Shown here piece by piece: positions 29,521 to 40,300 of a DNA stretch of 64,000 nucleotides (positions are counted from its first letter, which is position 1; the number at the start of each line of letters is the position of its first letter). The notes beneath the pieces were generated by a model. That model was not told the origin of the DNA. It saw nothing but the letters and a program-made list of their open reading frames with translations, and did no database searches. A program made the position numbers and the translations under genes. The stretch is from Oscillospiraceae bacterium (GTDB lineage: Bacteria > Bacillota > Clostridia > Oscillospirales > Acutalibacteraceae): NCBI GenBank assembly GCA_015066225.1, contig SVOT01000001.1, forward strand, positions 186,001 through 250,000. Reading direction: 5' to 3'.

Positions 29521-30423
29521 ATGGCAAAGCTTACAAGAGAAACAAAAGACGGTATTTATTCACTTATGCTCACTCCTTTCTTTGAGGACAGAAGCATTGA
29601 CTACAATACATATGAAGAATATGCAGATTGGCAGGTTTCACAGGGTGTTGACCACCTTTTCGCGGTTTGCGGAAGCTCTGAAATGACACTACTTTCACTC
29701 GAGGAAAGGCTCAAACTTGCAGAACTCACCGTTAAACACAAAGGTAACACAACTGTTGTTGCCACTGCAAATATTGAAGCAACAAAAGAAGAAAATCTTG
29801 AAGAAATCAAAAAAATGGAGCAGACCGGTGTTGATGGAATCGTTCTCACAACTAAAGGTCTTGGCGATGATGATGAAAAGCTTGTTGAGTACATCAGCGA
29901 GCTTGCTTCAAGCGCAACCGTTCCTGTTTTTCTTTATGAATTCCCCGGCTTTCAGCCCCACCTTATGAGCGGTAAAGCATACGGTGAACTCACAAAAGAC
30001 GGACTTATCTGGGGAATCAAGGATACAACCTGTTCACTTGAAATGATTAAAGATAAAATTGCAAACAAAGGTGATTCCACAATCATTCAGGCTAATATGC
30101 CCTATCTCTTTGATTCATACGTTGCAGGTGCAAGAGGCGTTATGGCTACCCCCACATCCTGCGGTGGTGCATTCTTCCAGCGTTTCCACGAAGCATTTGT
30201 AAGCGGTGATATGGCCCTTGCCGAACAGCGTTACAACGAAATCATTCTTCTTGACAACGCTATCGACAGCGGCTTCTGCGCAAGTGCTAAAGAGCTTATT
30301 CGTCTCCAGGGAGTTGAAGGCTTTAACTGGTACACAAGAGGCTCACACAACCTCAGCCCCGCAAGACTTCGCTCAATCAAATCCTTCCATGATTGGTGCG
30401 TAGCTAACGGCTTAATGAAGTAA
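29521..30423 (+). CDS. Dihydrodipicolinate synthase/N-acetylneuraminate lyase family aldolase (second paralog)
   Basis: GSSEMTLLSLEER, VFLYEFPG, WGIKDTTC (Schiff-base Lys). Confidence 0.85.
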   Translation: MAKLTRETKDGIYSLMLTPFFEDRSIDYNTYEEYADWQVSQGVDHLFAVCGSSEMTLLSLEERLKLAELTVKHKGNTTVVATANIEATKEENLEEIKKMEQTGVDGIVLTTKGLGDDDEKLVEYISELASSATVPVFLYEFPGFQPHLMSGKAYGELTKDGLIWGIKDTTCSLEMIKDKIANKGDSTIIQANMPYLFDSYVAGARGVMATPTSCGGAFFQRFHEAFVSGDMALAEQRYNEIILLDNAIDSGFCASAKELIRLQGVEGFNWYTRGSHNLSPARLRSIKSFHDWCVANGLMK

Positions 30424-30435
30424 TTTATATATAAC

Positions 30436-30466
30436 AAAAGCACCGTAGTTTTCTACGGTGCTTTTT
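30436..30466. terminator. Bidirectional terminator AAAAGCACCGTAG..CTACGGTGCTTTTT
   Basis: Inverted repeat between convergent genes. Confidence 0.85.
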
Positions 30467-30479
30467 ATTATGTGTTTTA

Positions 30480-31919
30480 TTAATATGCTTTACCCCAGCA
30501 AACCATATGCTTTGCAGGTTTACCGCAGCAAACGCAGGTATCGGCAAGTTTTTCTTGCTCAAAGGGGATACAACGTGAGCCAACACCGGTTAACTCCTTA
30601 ACCTTGTCTTCGCATTCTTCTTCGCCACACCACATTGCTTTAACAAAGCCATCGCCGTTTTCAGCAAGAGCATTGTTGATTTCATCAATTGAAGTGCAAT
30701 TATATGAATGCTTCTTAACGTTTTCAAGAGCTTTGTTATATATTGCTTCGGCAAAAGCATTAAGCGCGTTACTGATACCCTCTTCGAGGTTATCAAGAGA
30801 AACAAAAATCTTTTCTCTGTTATCTCTTCTAACGAGAACACACTGATTATTTTCAATGTCCTTGGGTCCGATTTCAAGACGAATGGGAACGCCCTTCATC
30901 TCATATTCAGCAAATTTCCAGCCAGCGGAGTTATCGCTTGAATCAAGCTTAACTCTGAATTTCTCGGAAAGACGATTTTTAAGTTCGTTTGCTTTGTCAA
31001 GAACCCCCTCCTTATGCTGTGCAATGGGAACAATAACAACCTGAATAGGTGCAACAGCAGGAGGAAGAACAAGACCGTTATTGTCACCGTGTGACATAAT
31101 GATGGCACCGATAAGGCGTGTTGTCGAGCCCCAAGATGTCTGATGAACGTATGAAAGCTTATTGTTTTTATCCTGATATGTCATATCAAAAGCTCTGGCA
31201 AATCCATCACCGAAATAGTGGCTCGTAGCTGCCTGTAAAGCCTTGCCATCGTGCATTAAAGCCTCAATAGCGTATGTAGCAACAGCTCCTGCGAATTTGT
31301 CACTCTCAGTTTTAACGCCCTTAACGACAGGCATACAAAGTGATTTCTCACAGAAATCAGCATAAACATTGAGCATCTGTTCTGTTTCCTGAATAGCTTC
31401 TTCAGCAGTTGCGTGAACAGTGTGACCCTCCTGCCAAAGAAATTCTCTTGTTCTGAGGAAGGGACGAGTTGTTTTCTCCCAACGAACAACACTGCACCAC
31501 TGATTGTAAAGCTTTGGCAAATCCCTGTGAGACTGAACAACCTTAGCATAATGCTCGCAGAATAATGTTTCTGAAGTGGGGCGAACGCAAAGACGCTCTT
31601 CAAGCTCAGCACTACCGCCGTGTGTAACCCAGGCAACCTCAGGAGCAAAGCCTTCAACATGGTCCTTCTCCTTCTGCAAAAGGCTTTCGGGAATAAACAT
31701 AGGCATATATACATTTTCGTGACCAAGCTGCTTGAATCTTGTATCAAGAATATTCTGAATATTTTCCCAGATTGCATAACCATAGGGGCGAATAATCATG
31801 CATCCCTTAACACTTGAATAGTCAACAAGATCCGCTTTCTTTACAACGTCTGTATACCATTGCGCAAAATCCACTTCCATAGAAGTGATAGCTTCTACCA
31901 TTTTTTTCTGTTCTGCCAT
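30480..31919 (-). CDS. proS: Prolyl-tRNA synthetase (archaeal/ProS-3 type)
   Basis: Class II motifs [34 protein letters not shown] track start 31952, likely ATG 31919. Confidence 0.95.
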   Translation of the reverse strand: MAEQKKMVEAITSMEVDFAQWYTDVVKKADLVDYSSVKGCMIIRPYGYAIWENIQNILDTRFKQLGHENVYMPMFIPESLLQKEKDHVEGFAPEVAWVTHGGSAELEERLCVRPTSETLFCEHYAKVVQSHRDLPKLYNQWCSVVRWEKTTRPFLRTREFLWQEGHTVHATAEEAIQETEQMLNVYADFCEKSLCMPVVKGVKTESDKFAGAVATYAIEALMHDGKALQAATSHYFGDGFARAFDMTYQDKNNKLSYVHQTSWGSTTRLIGAIIMSHGDNNGLVLPPAVAPIQVVIVPIAQHKEGVLDKANELKNRLSEKFRVKLDSSDNSAGWKFAEYEMKGVPIRLEIGPKDIENNQCVLVRRDNREKIFVSLDNLEEGISNALNAFAEAIYNKALENVKKHSYNCTSIDEINNALAENGDGFVKAMWCGEEECEDKVKELTGVGSRCIPFEQEKLADTCVCCGKPAKHMVCWGKAY

Positions 31920-31935
31920 TTTAAAATCCTCTTTA

Positions 31936-32163
31936 TCATAAATTTTCTTCAATATACTTAACTAAATCGCCAACTGTTTCAAGCTTTTCAGAAGCTTCCC
32001 AGGTGACCTCAATGCCAAATTCATCTTCAACAGACATACATAAATCGGCTATATCAATTTCATCCAAACCGAAATCAACAGCAAATGAAGAATCTAACTC
32101 AACAACATCATCTTCATCTAAAAATTCATCCAAGATAATTTCTTTGAGTTTTTGAAAAACCAT
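31936..32163 (-). CDS. Acyl-carrier-protein-like protein lacking the canonical phosphopantetheine serine
   Basis: ACP size and fold pattern; [12 protein letters not shown] in place of D.G.DSLD..EL (codon GAA at the Ser position). Confidence 0.7.
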   Translation of the reverse strand: MVFQKLKEIILDEFLDEDDVVELDSSFAVDFGLDEIDIADLCMSVEDEFGIEVTWEASEKLETVGDLVKYIEENL

Positions 32164-32295
32164 TATTCAACCCCATTTCAGAGTAATAATAAATCTCAAA
32201 TATAGATTTTATAAACTTACAGAGTTTTTGTCAATAGTTTTGCACCATTTTCAAAAACTCTATAACATATTATATGCAAGAAAAAACTGAATCAA

Positions 32296-32862
32296 TTATT
32301 TTCTTGATATTTTTTCATATTCTTTTAGAAGTGTCGGTGCAATAAGGTTATAAATAAGAACATTAGCACCCGCTTTTATAAAGTTAAACGCAACACAAAC
32401 ACCTAAAAAGCCTTTTATAAAGGATATTGCATCCATATGCATAAAAGCAGATGCAAGCCAGATATTCATCGGTATCATAACAATAACAACGACAATTACA
32501 CCACACAAGGATGAAACCAATACACCTTTAAGTCCACTGAATTTTTTTCTTAACAAATAAATTGTCAAAATCATTAAACCCGAGGATAAAAAGTGCATCA
32601 AAAAACCAATAATACCACTTGATGCGCTGACAGTTAAAGCCTGGATAAGACAAACCACAAAAAGTGTTGCCAGACCGTAAATCGGTCCAAAAAGTGTTGA
32701 GCAAACAAGAATAGGCACATCTGCAAACTCCATTTCATAGAACGGTGCAGACGGGAAAATTGAAAATCTGATGGTCACCATCAGAACAATTGATAACGCC
32801 GCAAGGACGGCAGATATCGTGAGTCTTTGAAGCTTTTGATCACTACTTTTTGATGTTTTCAT
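32296..32862 (-). CDS. ribU: Riboflavin ECF transporter S component (RibU-like)
   Basis: Polytopic; FYEMEFADVPILVCSTLFGPIYGL; preceded by FMN riboswitch. ORF track start 32928 lies in the riboswitch terminator; ATG 32862 preferred. Confidence 0.8.
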   Translation of the reverse strand: MKTSKSSDQKLQRLTISAVLAALSIVLMVTIRFSIFPSAPFYEMEFADVPILVCSTLFGPIYGLATLFVVCLIQALTVSASSGIIGFLMHFLSSGLMILTIYLLRKKFSGLKGVLVSSLCGVIVVVIVMIPMNIWLASAFMHMDAISFIKGFLGVCVAFNFIKAGANVLIYNLIAPTLLKEYEKISRK

Positions 32863-32884
32863 AAAAACACACCTTTCAAATAAA

Positions 32885-32912
32885 AAATTCGCCCCGAAAG
32901 ACTCAGGGCGAA
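32885..32912 (-). terminator. FMN-riboswitch expression-platform terminator ATTCGCCCTGA-GTCT-TTCGGGGCGAATTTTTT
   Basis: Strong stem plus T-run between aptamer and ribU start. Confidence 0.75.
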
Positions 32913-32944
32913 TAAAAGGTTTCAACAAAAGAATAACTTTTGAA

Positions 32945-33055
32945 ATCTTCTTTCATCCGGACTATACCGTCGGTTCGGGAATTTCACCCAATCAACCGCA
33001 ATGCGGCTCGCAGACTTTACTGCCGGTGGGGAATCACACCCCGCCCTGAAGTTTC
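32945..33055 (-). promoter_or_regulatory. FMN riboswitch (RFN element)
   Basis: Minus strand reads CTTCAGGGCGGGGTGTGATTCCCCACCGGCAGTAAAGTCTGCGAGCCGC...GATTGGGTGAAATTCCCGAACCGACGGTATAGTCCGGATGAAAGAAGA, the conserved RFN core. Confidence 0.95.
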
Positions 33056-33150
33056 GTAAATACATATTAACACCATAATCAAAAAAAATCAAGCATATTG
33101 TTAAACAAAAACAATTACTTAACTTATTAGTTCATAAACAGCAATAAACA

Positions 33151-33179
33151 TTGACTTTTATAGGTAAATATAATATAAT
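33151..33179 (+). promoter_or_regulatory. Predicted promoter TTGACT-17-TATAAT for tyrS
   Basis: Hexamers and spacing near consensus. Confidence 0.6.
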
Positions 33180-33219
33180 TTAGCTGTATGTAAAAATATC
33201 AAATACAGGAGAAATTCAA

Positions 33220-34443
33220 ATGGGTATTTATGAAGAATTAGTGGCTCGTGGGCTTATTGCTCAGGTTACTAACGAAACAGAAATTCGTGAAATGATTAAC
33301 AGCGGTAAAGCAAAGTTTTATATTGGCTTTGACTGCACGGCAGACAGCCTTACAGCCGGTCACTTTATGGCTCTTACTCTTATGAAACGTCTGCAGATGG
33401 CCGGTAACCAGCCTATCGCTCTTATCGGTGGCGGTACAACTATGATTGGCGACCCCTCCGGCAGAACAGATATGAGAAAAATGCTTACAAAAGAAGATAT
33501 TGACCATAACGCTGATTGCTTCAAGCGTCAGATGGAGCGCTTCATTGAATTCGGCGAGGGAAAGGCACAGATGGTTAACAATGCCGAGTGGCTTTTGAAC
33601 CTCAACTACGTTGAACTCCTTCGTGAGGTAGGTGCTTGCTTCTCAGTTAACAATATGCTTCGTGCCGAGTGCTACAAACAGCGTATGGAAAAGGGTCTAA
33701 GCTTTCTTGAATTCAACTATATGATTATGCAGAGCTATGACTTCTATTATCTTTTCAAAAACTACGGCTGTAATATGCAGTTCGGTGGTGACGACCAATG
33801 GAGCAATATGTTGGGCGGTACAGAGCTTATCCGTAAAAAGCTCGGTGCAGATGCCCACGCTATGACAATCACTCTCCTCACCGATTCACAGGGCAAAAAG
33901 ATGGGTAAAACAGCAGGCAACGCTGTTTGGCTTGATGCTAACAAAACGAGCCCCTACGAGTTCTATCAGTATTGGAGAAATGTTGCTGACGGCGACGTTC
34001 TCAAGTGCATCAGAATGCTCACCTTCCTCCCCCTTGAGCAGATTGACGAAATGGATAAATGGGAAGGCAGTGAGCTTAACAAAGCAAAAGAGATTCTTGC
34101 TTATGAACTCACCGCCCTTGTTCACGGTAAAGACGAAGCAGAAAAGGCACAAAATGCAGCAAAAGCAATCTTCGCAGGGGCAGGCAACTCTGAAAATATG
34201 CCCTCAACCACTCTTGAAGCAAGCGATTTTTCAGACGAGGGTCTTAACATAATTGATGCGTTGACAAAAGCAGGTCTTTGCCCCTCCAGAGGTGAAGCAA
34301 GACGACTTATTCAGCAGGGCGGTGTAAGCGTTGATGACGTTAAAATTAGTGAGCCCAATTACATAATACCGGTTTCTGATTTTGAAAAAGGTTATGTAAT
34401 CATCAAAAAAGGCAAAAAAGTCTTCCACAAAATCATAAAGTAA
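33220..34443 (+). CDS. tyrS: Tyrosyl-tRNA synthetase
   Basis: FDCTADSLTAGHFMAL (HIGH-like), KMGKTAGN (KMSKS-like), C-terminal S4 domain. Confidence 0.95.
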   Translation: MGIYEELVARGLIAQVTNETEIREMINSGKAKFYIGFDCTADSLTAGHFMALTLMKRLQMAGNQPIALIGGGTTMIGDPSGRTDMRKMLTKEDIDHNADCFKRQMERFIEFGEGKAQMVNNAEWLLNLNYVELLREVGACFSVNNMLRAECYKQRMEKGLSFLEFNYMIMQSYDFYYLFKNYGCNMQFGGDDQWSNMLGGTELIRKKLGADAHAMTITLLTDSQGKKMGKTAGNAVWLDANKTSPYEFYQYWRNVADGDVLKCIRMLTFLPLEQIDEMDKWEGSELNKAKEILAYELTALVHGKDEAEKAQNAAKAIFAGAGNSENMPSTTLEASDFSDEGLNIIDALTKAGLCPSRGEARRLIQQGGVSVDDVKISEPNYIIPVSDFEKGYVIIKKGKKVFHKIIK

Positions 34444-34456
34444 TCCCGGTGATATA

Positions 34457-34996
34457 ATGAGTAAATTATATGATGCCTACATCTCTTCTTACCGTATGGA
34501 TGCCCCCGATTGGGAAAGCTTTCTGAAAACTGCAGGTGATATTTATTTTTCACCACAGGTTCAGAGCTTGGAGCAATTTGAGCAGCATTTTAAAATCAAC
34601 AGACTTCAGCATATAAGAAGTGTTGCATACCTCAGCTTTCTTATAACAAGAAAATTGGGCTTGGATTACAAAAGCACTGCTCGCGCCGCAACAATGCACG
34701 ACCTTTTCTATTACGATTGGCGTGAAAAAGATTTAAGTCACAAGCTCCACGGCTATCGTCACCCAGGCGTTGCTCACAAAAACGCCTGGTATTTGTGCGG
34801 TTATCTTAACAAAAAAGAAGAAGATATTATAAAAAAACATATGTGGCCGCTCACCATTATCCCCCCGAGATACCTTGAAAGCCTTGTGGTATCATCAATG
34901 GACAAATATTGCGCCACAATTGAAGTATTTTACTCATCATCATCAAAATACAGAGATAAATTCCACAAATTAACCGGAATAGGTGGTGAACAATGA
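34457..34996 (+). CDS. HD-domain protein
   Basis: ATMHDLFYYDW, HGYRHPGVAHKNA. Confidence 0.7.
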   Translation: MSKLYDAYISSYRMDAPDWESFLKTAGDIYFSPQVQSLEQFEQHFKINRLQHIRSVAYLSFLITRKLGLDYKSTARAATMHDLFYYDWREKDLSHKLHGYRHPGVAHKNAWYLCGYLNKKEEDIIKKHMWPLTIIPPRYLESLVVSSMDKYCATIEVFYSSSSKYRDKFHKLTGIGGEQ

Positions 34997-35808
34997 GCGT
35001 TCTTGATTATATATTTTATTTCTTTTTATATAGCTTTGTCGGTTGGTTTTTTGAATCATGTTATTGCTCAATAAGGCCAAAAAAATGGATCAACCGCGGC
35101 TTTTTGCGGGGCCCGATTTGTCCCATTTACGGAGCCGGAGGTATGGTAATTTTACTGTTACTTGTGCCATTGCGTGATCTTACCAGCAACCTTTATATTA
35201 ACGAAGCAATAATTTTCGTTGTGGGTATGGTTGCTTGCGATATTGTTGAATTTTTGACAAGCTATATTATGGAAAAATTGTTCCATGCCCGCTGGTGGGA
35301 TTACTCCAACAAGAAATTTAACATTCAAGGCAGAATTTGTCTTACCCACACCTTCTATTGGGGCACTTGTTCTTGTTTATTTGTTTTTATCCTGCAACCG
35401 CTTGTTGATATTTACCTTGTCAGCCAGGTTCCGGAGCAGTCAAGAAACATTTTAACATATATTTTCCTTACAATACTCGTTTTTGACCTGATTGACACAG
35501 TAATCAACGCTCTCGGAATCAGAAGTATGCTGACCAATTACGAGAAAATCTCAAACGATATAAGTAATTTTGCCATTGATGCCTACACATCCCTTGGCGG
35601 CAAAACAGACAAGGATGAGTTGCAGAAGCGATTTGCCGAGCAACGCACGAGATACGACAATTTCAAGAAGGATTTTTCAGAAAAGAAAAACAAAAGCAAG
35701 CAACGTCTTTTTAAAGCTTTCCCCTTTCTTAGAGACGGAATGGCAAAACAAGATAAAATCCTTGAGGATTTGCTGAACGATTTAAAAGAAAAAATCAATA
35801 AAAATTAA
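34993..35808 (+). CDS. Putative ABC-transporter permease-type membrane protein (PF06541-like)
   Basis: YSFVGWFFESCYCSIRPKKWINRGFLRGPICPIYGAGGM signature. Confidence 0.8.
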   Translation: MSVLDYIFYFFLYSFVGWFFESCYCSIRPKKWINRGFLRGPICPIYGAGGMVILLLLVPLRDLTSNLYINEAIIFVVGMVACDIVEFLTSYIMEKLFHARWWDYSNKKFNIQGRICLTHTFYWGTCSCLFVFILQPLVDIYLVSQVPEQSRNILTYIFLTILVFDLIDTVINALGIRSMLTNYEKISNDISNFAIDAYTSLGGKTDKDELQKRFAEQRTRYDNFKKDFSEKKNKSKQRLFKAFPFLRDGMAKQDKILEDLLNDLKEKINKN

Positions 35809-35821
35809 CGGAGGTAAACGT

Positions 35822-37027
35822 ATGAGTATTAAACACACATATTACAGAGCCTATCAGAAAACAATGAAATTTGCAGTTAATTTCCTTGATTGGACTCCCC
35901 CGAAGCTCATTAAGGGCGCCGGTGCTGTTCTTCAGTTGCCCGAGCTTGTTAAAAAAGAGGGGCTTAACAACGTACTGGTTGTAACAGATAAGGGTCTTAT
36001 GGGTCTTGGTCTTCTCAATCCTCTTTTTGAAGCACTTGAAAAGGCAGGCATCAAATATTCCGTATTTGACAGCGTTCAGCCCAACCCCACAATCTACAAC
36101 GTTGAGGATGCGCTCAAAATGTATAAAGAAAACGGTTGCCAGGGCTTTATCGCTTTTGGTGGCGGCTCACCTATGGACTGTGCTAAGGTCACAGCCGCAA
36201 GAGTTGTTAAACCTAAACAGACACCATCAGATATGCGTGGCGTTCTCAAGGTACTTAAAAAGCTGCCACCCTTCTTTGCTGTTCCCACAACAGCGGGCAC
36301 AGGCTCAGAATGCACCATTGCCGCCGTTATTTCAAACCCCGACACACACGAAAAGAATTCTATTATGGACCCTGTTCTTCGTCCTAAATACGCTATTCTT
36401 GACCCTGAGCTTACAGTTGGACTTCCGCCCCATATAACCTCAACAACGGGTATGGATGCCCTTACACACGCCGTAGAGGCATACATAGGCAAGAGCAATA
36501 CCAAGCAGACTGAAGAAGATGCAATTATTGCCACAAAGCTGATTTTCAACAATATTAAAACTGCCTATGAAGACGGTAAAAACATCGAAGCACGTGAGAA
36601 TATGCTCGTTGGTTCTTTCCATGCGGGTCTTGCATTCACAAGAGCATACGTTGGCTATGTTCATGCAATTGCCCACAACCTTGGCGGTATGTACAACATA
36701 CCCCACGGTCTTGCAAATGCTGTTATTCTCCCCTATGTTCTTGAGTTCTTTGGCGAGAGCGCATACAAGCGACTTGCAGAGCTTGCAGACATTGCCGGTG
36801 TTTCCGGTGCGGCACAGGGCGACAGAGAAAAAGCAAAAAACTTCATTGCTGCTATAAAGAAGCTCAATGAAGAAATGAATATCCCCGATAAATTTGACCA
36901 GATTAAGGACGAAGATATCGAGCTTATTGCGGAACGTGCACTTATGGAAGGCAATCCCCTTTACCCCGTTCCGAGAATTATGAATCTCGAAGAGTGCAAA
37001 GCAATAATAAAAAAGCTTCAGAAATAA
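35822..37027 (+). CDS. Iron-containing alcohol dehydrogenase
   Basis: AFGGGSPMDCAK, PTTAGTGSECT, TGMDALTHAVEAY, GYVHAIAHNLGGMYNIPHGLANA. Confidence 0.95.
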   Translation: MSIKHTYYRAYQKTMKFAVNFLDWTPPKLIKGAGAVLQLPELVKKEGLNNVLVVTDKGLMGLGLLNPLFEALEKAGIKYSVFDSVQPNPTIYNVEDALKMYKENGCQGFIAFGGGSPMDCAKVTAARVVKPKQTPSDMRGVLKVLKKLPPFFAVPTTAGTGSECTIAAVISNPDTHEKNSIMDPVLRPKYAILDPELTVGLPPHITSTTGMDALTHAVEAYIGKSNTKQTEEDAIIATKLIFNNIKTAYEDGKNIEARENMLVGSFHAGLAFTRAYVGYVHAIAHNLGGMYNIPHGLANAVILPYVLEFFGESAYKRLAELADIAGVSGAAQGDREKAKNFIAAIKKLNEEMNIPDKFDQIKDEDIELIAERALMEGNPLYPVPRIMNLEECKAIIKKLQK

Positions 37028-37030
37028 TTT

Positions 37031-37287
37031 AAAAGGGGCTGTAAAAAAAGCGCAGACCGCACAAAACTATATAAATAAAGGGACTTTTATTAGGTTTAAA
37101 GCCTATAAAAGTCCTATTTTTTAATAAAGAACGAAATACTTGTGTTTTGTGCTACAAACAAACCTCGCCACTCGACGTACCTTTGTACGCCTTCGGGCAA
37201 ACAAAATAAGTCTGAAGCCTTGTTTTTGCTCGGTTTGTCCGTTCTGCATCTTTTTTTCCTATCCCCTGAAAAGGAGCTGTAAAAAAA
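37031..37287. repeat. 19-nt direct repeats (AAAAGGGGCTGTAAAAAAA / AAAAGGAGCTGTAAAAAAA) flanking a ~219-bp apparently noncoding element
   Basis: Copies at 37031-37049 and 37269-37287, one mismatch. Confidence 0.6.
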
Positions 37288-37315
37288 CGTTCGTTTTTTT
37301 ACAGCTCCTTTTTTA
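37270..37315. terminator. Terminator hairpin AAGGAGCTGTAAAAAAACG..CGTTTTTTTACAGCTCCTTTTTT
   Basis: Long inverted repeat plus T-run; same family as 8584-8622. Confidence 0.8.
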
Positions 37316-40300
37316 TGATGCCATAAATTGATTAACAAACTCCTGGTAATCCGCAACAGTAATTGTATTGCCGCTTGTTGCGCCGACAACGTTTGCCGCT
37401 GTATATGCACAGCCAACGAAATATGTTGACTTATCAATGGAACGTTCAACTTCCTGAACGTCAAGAACGTCGCTTACACCATCTTGATTAACGTCACCTT
37501 TTATTACAAACTGAAAATCAAATGAATACGTATTTAATACTTTTATAGTTGCCTTTGTACCGGTTGCCAGGTAATCCACCCCACCGGCTACGTGAGTTAA
37601 ACTCATTTCAAGCCCTGTAACCTCACTGTTAAAGCCAATAACATCAAAAATATCACTATGTATTGCGTTATCGCCCACATAAACTGTATAGGGCTTTACC
37701 CTTGAATCAATATACACATCATCATTTATCGGATAATAATATTTGTAATCTCTATTTAATATATAAATAGATTCAAAAGAATACGAAGTGTCACCAAAGG
37801 TGTTTGTAATAACGCAACAATAATACGGCCACGATGAATCAGAGGGAACAAGCGTGTTGCCTGTAGCTACACTTCGTTTTGTATCATCATTATTGTAATC
37901 CTTACTGTGTAAGCCATACCATACACACTTTGAATTCAAACCAATATAATCAACTGTGATGGGTTGTGAAGCATCTGTAATAACCTTTGGAGCATTAGTT
38001 ACAAACGTTGTTTCATCAGTCAAAACGATGTAATTCAAGCACAATTCTTCAGCCTTTTTGTGGGCGGTTGTTCCATTAAAAACATACATAACACAATTAT
38101 CGTTTTCTGCTATATCCAAGGTAATCATATATGGTGAAATAACCGCAAACCCTTGGTCAGGTAAATCATAAACTGCTGAAACAGTATTAAGATAAGTCTT
38201 TTCAAGGTTACATTCATCAAAGCAACCGTCGGTTACTGTTCTGAGGTTTTTGAATTCAGCAGTCTTTATCGGAGTTTTGCCCAAAGCGGCTTTCCCCAAG
38301 GTTTCGGCATCACTAACATTTATATTTACCAAACCCGTGCAACCATAGAAAGCATAATCTCCAATGTACTTTATTGAAGTTGAATTTATAGTATCAAGCA
38401 AATAACAACCGTAAAAAGCTTCTTTACCCACTTTTTCAAGAGCCAAAAGACTTACCTCAACAAGGTTTTCGGCATTTTTAAAGGCACCATCAGGTAACTC
38501 TGTTAACGAGTCAGCCCAAAACTGAGCCAGTTTAGGACAATTTGCAGGAATGAAGTGATTCCCCGAATCCGATTCTAAGTTTAGTAAAGAATTAAGTTTA
38601 AGCGTTAATAAATTGTCGCAATTATCAAAGATGCCATCTGATAATAACTCAACAGATGATGCCGAAACATAAGACAACGCCTCACAATTATAAAACAAAT
38701 TTTCAGGAAACTCGGTAATTCTGAAGCTGTTAAAATATTCAAGCTCCGTACACTCAGCAAAGGCACCTTTACCGATTTGAGTACAAACGTCAAGACTTAT
38801 GCTGGTAACCGCTGAACTATAAAACGCTCTGTCTCCAAGCTCAATAATCGAGTTGGGGCCCGGAGTTACGAGGGAGCTATTGTTCTCGAAGGCACTTTCA
38901 CCAATATATTGAGTGGTGATAAGATTAACTGAATTCAGCTTGTGACAATCTTTAAAAGCATTGTCCCCGATTCTTTCAACTACGCTCGTGTTAACTCTTG
39001 TAAGGTTATCGCAACCCTCAAAAGCGCTGTCACCAATAACTGAACAACCTGCCGCTCTTATATACTCAAGAGAATCACAATTTTTAAAAGCACTGTTACC
39101 AATTTGGGTCATTGCCGGCAAAAAGCCGACACTTCTCAATCCCGAGTTTTCAAAAGCACCGTCAGCAACCGAAACAACGTAAATGCCGTTGACAATTCTT
39201 GGCACAACAATATCTGTATCATTGCCGGTGTAGCCGGTTAGCGCGCCGTTTTCATCGACTGTGAACAACGATGCATCTGAAACAGCCCTGGTATATGAAT
39301 AACTCATATTGTAACTTGGCTTTGAGCCTTCACGAACCGCAAAAGCAGTAACAGTCATATCGTAACAAACCGTTATCGGCTCCGTGAACACCTCGTATGT
39401 GCCGGGGTCCATAAGCGAAGTGTTATAATATATTGTAGCATCAGCATCTTTACAGGTAAAAGATAAATCAAAGCTGCTTGTAAATGTAGATGACCTGTAG
39501 CTGAAAACGGGGCTTGATGTTTTTGCTTTTTCTCGGGTAAGATACTCTGCATTGACATATTTAATTGATTTGTTGCCTAAACAAAACGATGCATTATCAT
39601 CTAATTTGCCGATTATATCATCTTTTGTGACAGCGCCGCCAAACATTGCAAAGGTCACAGCGGCGGTAATAAACGGCGTTGCCATGCTTGTACCTGACAT
39701 TTTTCTGTATGCATTATTAATATAAGTACTTACTATTTCTTCACCGGGAGCGGCAAAATTACATTTAGTACCGTAGTTTGAAAATGACGGTATTTTGTGT
39801 GAATCATCGCAAGCCATAACAGTAATAACTTCATCAAAGCAAGCCGGTGAACAATAAATGTCGTCAATGTTTACACCGTCATTACCCGCTGCGGCAACGG
39901 TTATTATCCCCTCATTGTGCGCATTTGTAACAGCCTCGTGTAAAAGAGCGTTTTCACCTTTCACGCTAAGGCTAAGGTTTATAACATCAACGTCATCTTC
40001 AACAGCCGCCTGAATACCGAGGTACACCTGCAGAGCTGTTCCTTTACCGTCAGCACCAAGCACCTTATATGGCTTAATTTTAACGTTTTCTATTGTGTTT
40101 GCAACAATTATTCCTGCAACGTGAGTGCCGTGACCGCGGTCATCATAACAGCTCATTTCGGGATTGATACTGTTAAAGCCAGTTGGGATAACTCTGCCCT
40201 TCAAAAAATCGTGGTCATTACACACACCCGTGTCAACAACTGCAACAATCAAATCATTTTCATATACAATTTCGTTATCGGAAATATACTTTTTAACAGC

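Noticed and set aside
32296-32928. ORF-track start of the RibU-like gene at 32928
   Set aside because: Would place the N-terminus inside the riboswitch terminator; ATG 32862 preceded by AGGTGTG is better.
37114-37464. 116-aa minus-strand ORF and 63-aa plus-strand ORF 37140-37331
   Set aside because: Cross the terminator and the 3' end of the subtilase gene; no codon or SD support. Treated as noncoding element.
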